Positions 8,536 through 19,400 of a DNA stretch of 64,000 bases are shown one piece after another. The notes under the pieces are model-generated. The model searched no databases. It was not told the origin of the DNA and worked only from the letters and a program-made list of their open reading frames with translations. A program made the translations under genes and the position numbers. Origin of the DNA: Bacilli bacterium (GTDB taxonomy: Bacteria > Bacillota_I > Bacilli_A > ML615J-28 > CAG-313); assembly GCA_017501465.1 (NCBI GenBank), contig JAFVWY010000009.1, positions 1-64,000 of the forward strand. Direction: 5' to 3'. Every line of letters begins with the position of its first letter. The first letter of the stretch is position 1.

Positions 8536-9795
8536 ATGAAAATCATCGAAGAAAACAAACTTAATCAACAAATTAATATCATTAATGAATTTACACAAAA
8601 TAAGTCTATTAAAGAATATTTTGATTCAATAAGTTCATTACAAATATCATCTTTACAAGATATTTCATTTGAGGAAGATATTGCTTTCTTCGATGAAGTT
8701 TCATTTATACTTAGTGTTATTGCATCAATTATAAATCATCCTCATCTTACAAATAAAGCTGAAGACATTATTATAAGATCTGAACTTGCTGGTAGTATTC
8801 CAGCAGATGCATTTAATCAAGTTGTAAAAGAGCCAATTTTGTGGCGTGAAAAAGATTATGAAATGGTTCCTGAAAATGTACATTATTATGAATATACAGA
8901 TGAACTTAAGATATATGAAAATATATTTATTGTTATGTTAATCAAACTAATTAGTACTGAAATGGATAAGTATTTATCATTTTATGTTTCTAAGATTCCG
9001 TCATTTACAAATAGCAAAGATACTTTGTTGAATACTAAAGATGTAGAAATTGCTTTAAATAAAATAGATAAAATAATTAAACGTATATCATTTATTAAAG
9101 ATACTTTCTTCTTTAAAGAGGTATCTAAAGCAAAGGTAACTTTTAAATATGTACAACCCACAAATATTTTAACGAAAAATAGATTATACAATTTATGTTT
9201 TAAGTTTTATAAAAAGTTTATTAAATACGAAGATCAAGACACACTAATAAATGATTTAGGAATTTTTTATTTCAATTTACTTTTGAAAAAATGTAAAGAA
9301 AAGAACTTTATTTTAGATGAATCTAAGAATCAAAGTTTAGAAGATTTATCATTTCACTATAATGATTATGATGTAAATGTTAAATTAAATAATAGTTTAC
9401 ACAAAATAGAATTACTAATTAATGACAATAATGTTATCAAACATAATTTATGGTTTAATTTAGAAAGAAAAAATAATAATTATGCATTCACAAAAAATGA
9501 TGCATATACAGATTATGTAATTTCCGCGTGGAATTTAAATAATTTAAGTAACTTAACGCAAGAGTTATTTAATACAGTCCAATGTGAATCTAATTTAATA
9601 GAGCACTGGTTAAATCTTCATTTTATGGAGACTGTTGGCAGTAAATTAGTATATTCTAGATATTGCCCTATATGTAAATCAAAAGAGATAGTTGAGGATA
9701 ATGGTTTATTTAATTGTTCCTCATGCGGCAGTATATATAGATTTAAAAATAATAAAGAAGAAGATAGAATTTGGTTTATCAGACTAAGGGGGTAA
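8536..9795 (+). CDS. AAA+ partner protein with C-terminal zinc ribbon (DUF2357-like)
   Basis: A 419-aa soluble protein adjoining the McrB-like ATPase. No signal or membrane segment. The N-terminal half is mostly helical; a region with VPENVHYYEYTDELKIYENIFIV recalls DUF2357-type proteins commonly encoded beside McrB-like ATPases, and this is a weak resemblance. The C-terminus has a clear zinc ribbon, C377-P-I-C380 and C394-S-S-C397, spaced like rubredoxin-type knuckles. No PD-(D/E)XK nuclease motif was seen, so it does not look like McrC. It probably forms a complex with the ATPase on the cytoplasmic face. The substrate is unknown. Confidence 0.6.
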   Translation: MKIIEENKLNQQINIINEFTQNKSIKEYFDSISSLQISSLQDISFEEDIAFFDEVSFILSVIASIINHPHLTNKAEDIIIRSELAGSIPADAFNQVVKEPILWREKDYEMVPENVHYYEYTDELKIYENIFIVMLIKLISTEMDKYLSFYVSKIPSFTNSKDTLLNTKDVEIALNKIDKIIKRISFIKDTFFFKEVSKAKVTFKYVQPTNILTKNRLYNLCFKFYKKFIKYEDQDTLINDLGIFYFNLLLKKCKEKNFILDESKNQSLEDLSFHYNDYDVNVKLNNSLHKIELLINDNNVIKHNLWFNLERKNNNYAFTKNDAYTDYVISAWNLNNLSNLTQELFNTVQCESNLIEHWLNLHFMETVGSKLVYSRYCPICKSKEIVEDNGLFNCSSCGSIYRFKNNKEEDRIWFIRLRG

Positions 9796-9799
9796 TCCT

Positions 9800-10549
9800 A
9801 TGCAACAAAATATTATAAAAGATGAACGTAAAGTAACAGTCAGTATAAATAATTTATATAAGTCTTATGGAAAAAAAGATGTTATTTTGGGTTTAGATTT
9901 AGAGGTCTATGAAGGCGAATTATTTGGATTTTTAGGCCGTAATGGTATTGGGAAATCAACAACCATTGATTGTATGATTGGAGCTAAAAAGTTCTCTAGT
10001 GGTAATATTTTGGTTAATGGTTTCGATATTAAAGAGTTTCCACTTGAAGCTAAAGAATCATATGGTTATGTTTCAAGTGAACCTACTTGCTATGAAGAAA
10101 TGACCGGATATGAATATTTAGAGTTTGTAGCTAGTGTTTATAAGTTAAGTGAACTTAATTTTGAAAAAAATTACAAATACTTATGTAACAGATTACAATT
10201 AAAACTTGAAGAGTTATCAAATCCCATTTCAGATTATTCTCATGGTATGAAACAAAAACTATGCTTAGTGGCTAGTCTATTACATAACCCTAAAGTATGG
10301 ATTCTAGATGAACCTACTGTAGGGCTTGATATAATGGCTGTTGAAGAATTGAGAAAAATGATGAGAGAGTATGCAAATCATAATAATACTGTTTTTGTAA
10401 CTAGTCATAACATCGATTTAGTTGCTAAACTATGTGATAGAGTTGCCATTATTAATGATGGTAAAGTTGCTGCATTATATGATCTAAATAGAGACCCAAA
10501 CAAGAGACTTCAACTAGGTAAAATCTTCTTCGATACTTATGGAGGTTAA
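9800..10549 (+). CDS. ABC transporter ATP-binding protein
   Basis: A 249-aa ATPase of an ABC-2-like exporter. Walker A GRNGIGKST lies at about residues 49-57 and the Q-loop region is around YVSSEP. The signature YSHGMKQKL replaces the canonical LSGGM, as in drug/lantibiotic-type importer-exporter ATPases. Walker B WILDEPTVGLD and H-loop VTSHN are intact. The permease gene starts 3 bp after its stop. Its place between the AAA+ pair and the surface-protein genes suggests it serves the same export or assembly function; bacteriocin immunity or lipid export are alternatives. Confidence 0.88.
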   Translation: MQQNIIKDERKVTVSINNLYKSYGKKDVILGLDLEVYEGELFGFLGRNGIGKSTTIDCMIGAKKFSSGNILVNGFDIKEFPLEAKESYGYVSSEPTCYEEMTGYEYLEFVASVYKLSELNFEKNYKYLCNRLQLKLEELSNPISDYSHGMKQKLCLVASLLHNPKVWILDEPTVGLDIMAVEELRKMMREYANHNNTVFVTSHNIDLVAKLCDRVAIINDGKVAALYDLNRDPNKRLQLGKIFFDTYGG

Positions 10550-10552
10550 TAT

Positions 10553-12145
10553 ATGTTAACCCTTCTTGTGAAAGATTTTAAATTAATGTTTGGAAAACAA
10601 AAAGGACTTGCTAGGCAAATCCTTAAGATTCTTTTTTCTATCTTTTTTATAGCTTGTTTTATTGGTATAGAAGTTTTCTTATTTGTAACAATCTTAAAAA
10701 AGATAGGAAATATTCATCAAGCTACAACTGCATTTGTTACAATTTTCTTAACAATTATATCAGTTGTAATTATATTTTCAAATTTATTTAATGCATTTAA
10801 ATTATTTTTTAATGAGAAAGATATAGAACAGTTATCAGTTCATCCTGTTAGCAACAGTTCAATTATCTTTTCAAAATTGATATTTCTGTTTCTTACTCAT
10901 TATGCGACATGTTTTATAGTTGCTTATCCTATCTTTGTCGCATATGGTCAATTACATTTTATGCCAATCAAATTTTATTATCTAGGATTATTTTATCCGA
11001 TGGTTACATTCTTATTTGAATCTGGTATTGCTTTATTGTTTGTTTACCCATTCTATATTCTAAAAAAATGGTTGAAGAAACATTTGATGGTTAAATTTAT
11101 TTTTAATGTTATTATTTTATTTGTCGGATGCTATTTATATTCCAAGGTATTAAATGTGTTTATAGAAATTATTGCTGGTAATAGTTTTAATAGTTTATTA
11201 AATGATCAAAATATTGGTATTATAATTCAACTTAAAAAATATATATTTCCAATCAATTTATTAACGGATGTTTTCTTTGCAAAAGCAACTACAAACTTTC
11301 TACCCGCTTTATGCATAGGCCTTGGTGTTTTTATGCTAGGGGTTAGCATTTGTATATTCGCATTTAATTATGTAAGAAATATTTCATATTCTAGAAATAA
11401 TAAAGTTAAAGAGTATACACCTAAAACTACATCTGTTATTAAAAGTTTATTTAAAAAAGAAATTACAATATTGCTTAAAAATGCGGATTATACTTTTTCT
11501 TTTACTACATTATTATTAGTTCAACCATTTTTAGCGCTTTTAGTAATTAAGGCATTAAACACTATTTTTACAACTGGTGTATTTTCTTATTATATTTCAG
11601 TTGTACCGAATTTTATACCATTAATGAATGTATTGATACTTATGCTATTTTCTACAATAATTGCTCAAGGTGCCAATACTTATATTCAAAATGAAAAAAC
11701 TACAATAAAATTGATGAAAACTATCCCTGTTAATAGTACAAAGCAATTGTTAGTTAAAGTATCAATACCATTTTTAATGTCATTTATTTCGCTATTGATT
11801 ACTAATTTGGTTTTATTATTTACAGGTAATATTAGTTTTATAACATTTATATTTTGCTTATTAATAGTTACAGCTCTATTGGTTATTTTTGATTTAATCT
11901 CTTTATATGAAGAATTAAATATTAGACACCATAAGCCAAGATCAACATTTGTTTCAAACATGATAACATATATAGTCCCATTTACTTATTTTTTTGTAAC
12001 TGCTGTTTTATCTTATTTTGGTCTAAAATTAATATTAGCATTTATCATTGGTCTTTTAGTTGTAATTATAATTGGAATTCCATTTGTAATTTATCTAAAA
12101 AAACATATCGAAAGTTTATTTATGGATTTGGATGTGATTAATTAA
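10553..12145 (+). CDS. ABC transporter permease, ABC-2-like
   Basis: A 530-aa integral membrane protein with roughly 10-12 hydrophobic segments in two similar halves, separated by a basic loop (about 275-300, KVKEYTPKTTSVIKSLFKKE). The KLMKTIPVNSTKQLLVKV motif is typical of putative ABC exporter permeases of 500-600 aa in Bacillota. With the preceding ATPase it makes a complete transporter. The stop codon TAA shares its last base with the ATG of the next gene, a sign of translational coupling to a surface protein. The substrate is unknown. Confidence 0.82.
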   Translation: MLTLLVKDFKLMFGKQKGLARQILKILFSIFFIACFIGIEVFLFVTILKKIGNIHQATTAFVTIFLTIISVVIIFSNLFNAFKLFFNEKDIEQLSVHPVSNSSIIFSKLIFLFLTHYATCFIVAYPIFVAYGQLHFMPIKFYYLGLFYPMVTFLFESGIALLFVYPFYILKKWLKKHLMVKFIFNVIILFVGCYLYSKVLNVFIEIIAGNSFNSLLNDQNIGIIIQLKKYIFPINLLTDVFFAKATTNFLPALCIGLGVFMLGVSICIFAFNYVRNISYSRNNKVKEYTPKTTSVIKSLFKKEITILLKNADYTFSFTTLLLVQPFLALLVIKALNTIFTTGVFSYYISVVPNFIPLMNVLILMLFSTIIAQGANTYIQNEKTTIKLMKTIPVNSTKQLLVKVSIPFLMSFISLLITNLVLLFTGNISFITFIFCLLIVTALLVIFDLISLYEELNIRHHKPRSTFVSNMITYIVPFTYFFVTAVLSYFGLKLILAFIIGLLVVIIIGIPFVIYLKKHIESLFMDLDVIN

Positions 12146-14592
12146 TGAAGAAGAAGAATTTAATAATTTTATTATTTATTCCATTTTTTATTGCTTTACT
12201 TGGTGTTGTTACAATTAATACTACATTTAGTTTTGTAGATAATGACATCCTTGGGATTAGATGGAATTATAATGACATGGAGGGTTTCAAAGTAAGTGAA
12301 GAGTTATATAAACTTGAAGCTCAAGGAATCAATCAAAAGAATTATCCAGCAGGTAAAGGTAATGGTTTAGTGTGGTCTGTTAAAAATAAAGTGCAAGGTG
12401 ATACTGAAGTTCATGCAGAAATTATTAGACAAGGTGTCACTTATTATTTAAAAGCCATTTCTACTGGTGAGGTTATAATTACTTGTTCAAATGAAAAAGG
12501 GAATATTTCTAAGTCGATGAATGGAGTCATTTATGAGAATGGGTTAATATTAATTAATCCTGTGATTAAGTTATCATCAAGTGGTTTAGAATGTCCTATC
12601 TATTATGGCCAATATGATTTAAATAATAATAGTAAAGTTCAAGCTAATGTTGAATTTAACATTACAACAATACCTGAACTTTTAAAAGAAGAAATTAGAG
12701 TTGAAAATGTTACAAGCAATATTAGTTTTGATTTAAATTCTGGTAATGTAAAAATTATTGGGGAAGGTAGAGCGTCATTTACAATTGGATGCACTGATAA
12801 AACAAAAGCTGATTCTCGAACTTTTGATTTTAATATTGTAAAAGATGGTGTAAATGTTTATACATATAATGATTTATTGTATTGTACAAATTATTCTGAT
12901 AATGGTGAAATAGTTGTTCTAAGAAAATCATTTGAATCCTTAGATAATGCATATGAATTTACGAATAATGGTGAAGTATTTACCCTTGATGGTGTCCCAA
13001 AAACAATAGAAAATAATGTTGAATGTTTTGGTAATTATGATGTTAAAAATAAAACATTTAATTTCGATAATGAAATTTACAAATTTGAAACAACTTATAA
13101 CAGTGAATATATTGATCAATGGAATCAATATGTAAAATCTCTTGGTAAGAGTAGAATAATAAAAAAAGATATTAATGTTGGGCTAAGAATTCAAAAAGAT
13201 TTTTATGGTAATGGATATTCTATAAATATGCATAACTTGGCATATCCAACTGGTACAACGACTGTTACAGCAAACGGTCAAAATATTACAGTTGCAGAAT
13301 ATACTGGAAAAGATATATTTAAGGGTCCGCTTCCGTTTTATACATTAGGTGACCATACTAATGAACCTTTGGTTGAAGCTTATGGACAAGATAATATCGG
13401 AATGTATATTGATGGTGATGGAATTATTGTTAATAGAGTTAATATTAGAAATTGTGATTTTGGAGACATTTTACAAAATTTAAGATATGTTGGAACTGTT
13501 ATAGAAACAAATGGCGATAATATACAAATTAAAAATTCTAAAATTTCAAACGGAAAAAATGTTATTAGAAGTTTTTCTTCTATGAATTTACTTTTAGAAA
13601 ATTGTCATTTGTCTAATTCAATGAACTTTTTAGTTACTTTGGGTAGTAATGAATATTTTAGTATTAATGATTCTGAAATTTATGATTTTATAGATTTAGA
13701 TGGTAATGTAATCAGAACATCTATTAGTGAATTTTTTAAAGAAGATGGAAAAGCGGATGCAATTTTAAATACTTATATTAATGGTCAATTTACTGATAGT
13801 GATAAAATGAGAACTTCACTTTTATCAATGCAGAAAGCATTTAACGCTGTTGCTGATGATTTAAATGAGTATAAGGGCTCAGTAAAAATTAAGGATTCAT
13901 ATTTTAGTTCTAGTGGTATTGCCTCTATTGCTTTAGAAGCAATGTTCAATGGTCCTTTCTTAAATTATTCTGCACCTAGTGAGATTGCAAAATTATTAGG
14001 TACATTACAATCAAGTACAGGGTTACAACTTGAAAACTTTAGAGCAAATAATATTGCTGGTGTTGCTTATCCTGTTTTAGTAGAAATTTGTGGAGATACA
14101 AGATTTTATGATTATAAAGATATCGCCAATGTTGACATTAGTGGACTAATTGGAGAACATATATCTTCATATGCACAATCTTATGTACCGGGGATATCTA
14201 CAGAAATTAATATTGATAAGATTTTCCCAATCAAACAATATTTAGTAAATGCTGCTAAAGCAAACGGAAACATTTATGTTAGTGAAGAAAAACAATATAT
14301 TAACATCCCTATAGCTTACTATGGTGGTGGTTTAAATTTATCTACAGTAAAATATGGAGATGGATTTAACAAAGAAAATATTGGGAAAAAAATTGAAGTG
14401 AATTTTTTAGAAAATTATTTAGCTTATGGAGAAGGCGAAGGTCTTCAAGCTATTAAAAATAAATTATTAAAAGCAGTAACAATAGTTACTGGATATGAAT
14501 CATTCTATTTTGAATGTGTAAAAAATAATGGTTATTTATTTAATGAAATACCACAGGATTCAGATTTGACATCTAGAGTCGAGGAGGAATAA
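12145..14592 (+). CDS. membrane-anchored surface protein with beta-helix region
   Basis: An 815-aa protein. One N-terminal hydrophobic segment (about residues 4-32) acts as signal or anchor. A beta-rich region with Ig-like character follows (about 50-235). From about residue 350 to 640 the alternating Asn/Gly/Ile pattern (YGNGYSINMHNL, GDGIIVNRVNIRNCDF, IQIKNSKISNGKNVI, LLLENCHLSNSMNF) indicates a right-handed parallel beta-helix, as found in adhesins and polysaccharide-binding proteins. No catalytic residues could be identified. The gene overlaps the ABC permease by one base. It may be a cargo or scaffold of the surface structure; an enzyme acting on glycans is possible. Confidence 0.6.
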   Translation: MKKKNLIILLFIPFFIALLGVVTINTTFSFVDNDILGIRWNYNDMEGFKVSEELYKLEAQGINQKNYPAGKGNGLVWSVKNKVQGDTEVHAEIIRQGVTYYLKAISTGEVIITCSNEKGNISKSMNGVIYENGLILINPVIKLSSSGLECPIYYGQYDLNNNSKVQANVEFNITTIPELLKEEIRVENVTSNISFDLNSGNVKIIGEGRASFTIGCTDKTKADSRTFDFNIVKDGVNVYTYNDLLYCTNYSDNGEIVVLRKSFESLDNAYEFTNNGEVFTLDGVPKTIENNVECFGNYDVKNKTFNFDNEIYKFETTYNSEYIDQWNQYVKSLGKSRIIKKDINVGLRIQKDFYGNGYSINMHNLAYPTGTTTVTANGQNITVAEYTGKDIFKGPLPFYTLGDHTNEPLVEAYGQDNIGMYIDGDGIIVNRVNIRNCDFGDILQNLRYVGTVIETNGDNIQIKNSKISNGKNVIRSFSSMNLLLENCHLSNSMNFLVTLGSNEYFSINDSEIYDFIDLDGNVIRTSISEFFKEDGKADAILNTYINGQFTDSDKMRTSLLSMQKAFNAVADDLNEYKGSVKIKDSYFSSSGIASIALEAMFNGPFLNYSAPSEIAKLLGTLQSSTGLQLENFRANNIAGVAYPVLVEICGDTRFYDYKDIANVDISGLIGEHISSYAQSYVPGISTEINIDKIFPIKQYLVNAAKANGNIYVSEEKQYINIPIAYYGGGLNLSTVKYGDGFNKENIGKKIEVNFLENYLAYGEGEGLQAIKNKLLKAVTIVTGYESFYFECVKNNGYLFNEIPQDSDLTSRVEEE

Positions 14593-14596
14593 TAAA

Positions 14597-15709
14597 ATGA
14601 AAGTAATATGCAGATTATTTTTAATTTGTTTAAGCGTTTTTCTAATTCAAGGTTGTGGATTCTTTAACACATCTGAGACATTAGAGATTGCTGATATTAC
14701 AGTTGAAAATTTAGAAAATGGAAATAAACAAGTAACAATTAATTATGTTGATGAATTTACAGATCCATTAGTATTTATAGTTCCCAAAGGAGACAAGGGA
14801 GATACAGGTAATGGCATTGGTGAAGTTACATATAAGCCTGTAGAAGGTGGAACAGAAATCACAATTAATTTTACAGCTGAAGGAACTAAGCCATTAATAT
14901 TTACTGTAAATAATGGTGTTTCAGTGACAAAAATAAAATCAAATTATGTTGCTGAAGAAGAAACTACATATATTCAATTTTTACTATCGGATGGTTCAGC
15001 CTCTGAAGTGTTTAAACTTCCAAAAGGTGAAAAAGGTGAAGATGGAGTTTCAATAATTGAAATCAAAGATACTACAAACAGAGATAAAAGTGTTACTTTA
15101 GATATTTTCTTAAGTGATGGTTCAAGTGAATCATTTACAATTCCTGCTCCTATTCAAGGAGAAGATGGAAATGGTGTAAAGGAAGTCAAGATTGAACCTT
15201 TAGATGATTTTGGCAATGTATATCAAATGATATTAAAATTAGATGATGACACTGAAATATCAACTCCAATTAAGAGAGTTAATAAGTGGTTTACAGATAG
15301 TGCCAATCCAGATCCTTCAATTGGAATTAAAGGAGATTTATATTACTGTACAACAAATAAAACTATTTATGTTAAAGAGTCAAGTGGTTGGACACCAAGC
15401 ATAGATTTAGATAAAATTTCAAATATAGCTTATGAAGTTAAATTTCATTTAAATGCTCCAGAAGATGACGACACTGCTAGTATGCCATCTGGAGTTAATG
15501 AAACATATTATATAACTCATGGTAAATATTTTTCTTCTAATGAAGATGGTGATCCAATTCCAGTTCCAACAAGCGATTTATATGAATTTGCAGGTTGGTA
15601 TACTGAAAAAGGAGATAAATTAAATTTAAATATCCATGGCCAATTTACTGATCTTACTGTTATTGCAGATAACTTGGACTTATATGCAAGATGGGTAAAA
15701 AAAGCTTAA
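14597..15709 (+). CDS. lipoprotein with collagen-like GXY stretches and InlB-type repeat
   Basis: A 370-aa exported lipoprotein: lipobox LIQGC with C20, lipidated and held on the outer face of the membrane. Three similar modules each alternate a beta segment with a short collagen-like piece (PKGDKGDTGNG, PKGEKGEDG, IQGEDGNG). A C-terminal Listeria-Bacteroides (InlB B) repeat spans about 280-367: YEVKFHLNAPE, then YEFAGWYTEKGDKLN, and ends LDLYARW. The GXY pieces are too short for a stable collagen helix and look like repeated linkers. Being lipid-anchored, it may tether the fibre-like or beta-helix proteins encoded around it. The lipobox and the repeat are firm; the tethering role is inference. 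Confidence 0.78.
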   Translation: MKVICRLFLICLSVFLIQGCGFFNTSETLEIADITVENLENGNKQVTINYVDEFTDPLVFIVPKGDKGDTGNGIGEVTYKPVEGGTEITINFTAEGTKPLIFTVNNGVSVTKIKSNYVAEEETTYIQFLLSDGSASEVFKLPKGEKGEDGVSIIEIKDTTNRDKSVTLDIFLSDGSSESFTIPAPIQGEDGNGVKEVKIEPLDDFGNVYQMILKLDDDTEISTPIKRVNKWFTDSANPDPSIGIKGDLYYCTTNKTIYVKESSGWTPSIDLDKISNIAYEVKFHLNAPEDDDTASMPSGVNETYYITHGKYFSSNEDGDPIPVPTSDLYEFAGWYTEKGDKLNLNIHGQFTDLTVIADNLDLYARWVKKA

Positions 15710-15733
15710 AATAAAACTGAAAGGGGTGATCCT

Positions 15734-16414
15734 ATGTTGAAAAAAAGTAAAGTATATCTAATTATGTTTCTATGTGTATTATCTTCATTTAGCATAGGAT
15801 TTGCATCTTGGTCTATTCAAGGCGAAGTAGAAGAAAAGATCATTGGAAATGTTGATGTACAAAATGTTGTTAATAGCAAAGATTATATTTATTTGGATAC
15901 TACTAAAGGCGATAATAATTCTGGTATTGATTGGTTCGATTATGAAGAAACTGCATATCTAAATGATGATGGCATTACTTACAATGACACTGGTTATATT
16001 GATGCATTCTTTATAATTGATATCCAAAAATGCAAAGAGTTGTTTGGTACAGCTAATTCAATACAAGTAAAATTAACATTGAAATATCTAAATGATAATC
16101 CAACAGATTTAAATATTTTTGTTAATCATTCTAATAAAGATGGAAGAAGAACAATAAATAATACTGTTACTTGTGCAACAGAAACATTTACTTCAAGTGC
16201 AAATACAGTAAATCGTTCTTATGTCTTAACAATTACTTTTGATGATATTCTTTTAAAATATGCAAAAAATACAACTGCTACTACAATTCCATTTAATGTA
16301 CAATTTGCATTATTTGCTACAACAGGTCCTTACTTTAACAATAATATTTATAAATACTTAGAACAAGATAATATCGACTTTGCTCTTGGTGTAGAAATTC
16401 AAGGGATTGAATAA
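15734..16414 (+). CDS. third SipW-type exported protein
   Basis: A 226-aa secreted protein with the local export signature: hydrophobic core (about 7-24), GFASWSIQGEVEE, then IIGNVDVQNV, closely matching the first TasA-like protein of the locus (GFASWVI, IIGNVEVQTV). The mature part is Asn/Thr-rich and beta-rich, without Cys pairs of note. It lies 24 bp after the lipoprotein gene, with the ribosome site AAAGGGGTGAT. It is probably another subunit processed by the SipW encoded upstream; its divergence from the first two argues for a distinct position in the structure, such as tip or base (inference). Confidence 0.7.
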   Translation: MLKKSKVYLIMFLCVLSSFSIGFASWSIQGEVEEKIIGNVDVQNVVNSKDYIYLDTTKGDNNSGIDWFDYEETAYLNDDGITYNDTGYIDAFFIIDIQKCKELFGTANSIQVKLTLKYLNDNPTDLNIFVNHSNKDGRRTINNTVTCATETFTSSANTVNRSYVLTITFDDILLKYAKNTTATTIPFNVQFALFATTGPYFNNNIYKYLEQDNIDFALGVEIQGIE

Positions 16415-16429
16415 AGGGGGTATTGGTAA

Positions 16430-19400
16430 ATGAAAAAAATATTATTTACAATTTTGGCTTGTATACCTTTGCTGGTATTTATAGGTTATTCTACATGGAT
16501 TATCATGTATGAAGTTAGTATTACTCCATCTTATTTTGAAAATGAATTTTCTAATTATTTTGGTGTATCTCAAAGTACTACTTATAATGGTACTGAACAA
16601 GCGCCAGTTCAAATAAGTGGTGAAGCAATTGACACTTCTTTAATTTCTTATCAATACAAAAAAGAAACTGAATCTGAATATACAGATGGAAAACCAGTTT
16701 TTGCTGGTGTATATGATGTTATTGTTACGATTAAAGATCAAGGTCAATGTAATGTAAAATATACAATTAATAAGAAACAAATTAAATTAAAAATTACGAC
16801 TGTCGAATTAAACTATTTTTCTGGTCTAACTAATAATTTGTCCAACAGTCATATGGCAAATATTGTTCCTAAAATTGATGAGAAAATTGAATTTGTTGAC
16901 AATAAGAATCAAGCAGTTTCTACTTTTTTAGATAGAAATAAAGTCGAATGGGCTTTTACAAAAGCGAATGCTGCATTTACATATAGTTCTATGACGAATG
17001 GTACACATACTTTTAGTGTAAATGATACTTCCTCAAAAATTCCTGGAAGTACATACAAAATAGATATTACTTTAGATGAAGAAGTTTTAGATAATCATGA
17101 ATTTATTGGAAACAATTATATTATTTTAAAGTATAAATCAGCGATTACGAATGGTATTTATTATACGATTGAAGATGCTATTTTAAATCAAAGTGGAAAA
17201 ATTACTTTTATGGGTGATTCAACTAATGCTAACTCATATATAGAAACTCAATTTTGTGCTTTATCGTTAGAACAAGGATATCCATATACTAATTATACAA
17301 ATGAAACAATTGATGGTGTAATATATAAAACATTTAATGTTACAGTTCCACTATATGTTCCATATAATAGTTCGGATACTTTAACTGCTCAATCTACTAG
17401 TAGTGCAAACTTAGTTTATTCTGCATTAACAATATGCAGTGGTGTAAATTTAAAATTTAGCGGCGGAGCCGATGTTTATATATGTGGTATGTTGAATGGT
17501 ACAATGCCTAATAATGGCCTAATATCACATAAAGGTGTAATAATGAATAATGGTAGAATTACTGCCGAAAGCGGTACTTATATTTATTCATATGGACACT
17601 TAAAAGGTAAAGGCGATGTAATTTTAAAATCAGGATCTAGATTAATTGATATAATGAGATTTTATGATTGGCCTGGAGGAAGTAATGCTTCATCTTTGGT
17701 CTCTAATGGTTTTCCAATAATCATATGGAATATTCATTCGGCTTCATGTAATGTATATATTTATAAAGGTGCTGAATTATATGGCTTTACTGCAATTGAA
17801 GTATCTTTATTGGGTTATAGAACAGCAGAATTTTGTGTTATTGGAGGTTCTAGTAGTACAGGTACATGCTTGTTTAGACCAACATCATCGGCTATTTCAA
17901 CTGACTATATTTTGAAGAAAGGCACAAGTGAAAATGATTCAATTAACACCTCAATTGCTGAATCAAATCAAACTTTAGGGCAAAGAGATATTATTGAAAT
18001 TCATGGAGATTATGAAGATAATACATTTAAGATTAGTTTAAGTGGTGCTAATTTTCAAAGTTCTACAACTAAACCAGCTCCATTTCCATTTTTTGATATA
18101 ACAATTTGTGAAAATTCAAAACTTAATATATCTAAGTCATCTTATGCGTTCTTAGCTGGGACATCTTTAACTGTTGAGAAAAATGCAATATTAAATGTTG
18201 GGTCTGGTGCTTATATGGCATTTGATACATATTCTAATGGGACTTATGGGATAACTCCTTATTTTTCTGGTTTTTGCAAAAATAAGAATGACGCTTTGCT
18301 AATTGTTAATGGAACTGTAGAAGGAACAGGAGCTATTGGGGGCAAAGTAATTACTAAAGATGAAGGCGCGGTAATTTCATGTATAACAAAAATTGATACT
18401 ATCAAAATTAAAGATGGAGCTCCTGGTTCTGCAAGTATAATTACGGTAGCTACTAGTCCTTATTATGCAACAGGATCTATAGGTAATGAAACGGGGTATA
18501 CTCCAAATCAAAAGTTTGCAGACCAAACATCTACATCTTTTATATCTACTACATTAGATGATAATAAACCGGTCAATGAAAGAGAATATTTCTTTACAAC
18601 TCCTGATGATGTTAAAACTTTTTATTTATATTTTCATGACCCTGAAGAAGGCAATGAAGAGATAGGAAGTTCGAAAATTTTCGTTCTTAAAACTGATGAA
18701 AATGGATTGTATAAATATATAATTACTGGTGGGGAGTTTAATACTACAAAGCTTCATAAAGATATAGACTATTGGATATTATCAGATGGAAGTCTAGCAA
18801 AAGATAAAATTCTTTATGATGGAACTAAATATGATAGAGAAAATACAAATGAAATTAATTTATATGCTGTTTGGAAAGATCACACTTATACTTTTGTTTA
18901 TACTTCAGGATATATAGATAAAGATAGTAATGTCGTTACTGATGTAACTGCTGATACTGTTTTTGAAAATATCCTTGGAACATTTACAATATCTGATTTT
19001 ATAAATGATAATTTAGTAATTACAACAAAGGCTTCATATGAAAATAAAATATTTAAAGGATGGTACATTGGCATTGATGACTCAATAGGTGTTCAAATAT
19101 CGTCAATATCTAAAACTAATTTAGAAAAGTATATAAATGAAACTGGTATGGATGTAATTCCATTATATTGTCAGTTTTCAGAAGATACTTATACAATAGT
19201 TTTTAGCGATAATCATCCATCTTTATCTTTTTCTAATATCTTAGTAATGCAAGATGATAATTTAATTTTACCTGATACAAGTACTATTGATACTAATCCA
19301 GATGAATCACAATATTGTTCTTCATGGTATGTTGGAAAGGAAGATACTAGTAAGATTACTCTGATTGATAATGATATTTTGACACCAGCTAAATTAGTTC

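Noticed and set aside
6729-9795. Conventional McrBC restriction system
   Set aside because: The ATPase is membrane-anchored, the partner shows a zinc ribbon but no visible nuclease motif, and there is no specificity or methylase gene nearby.
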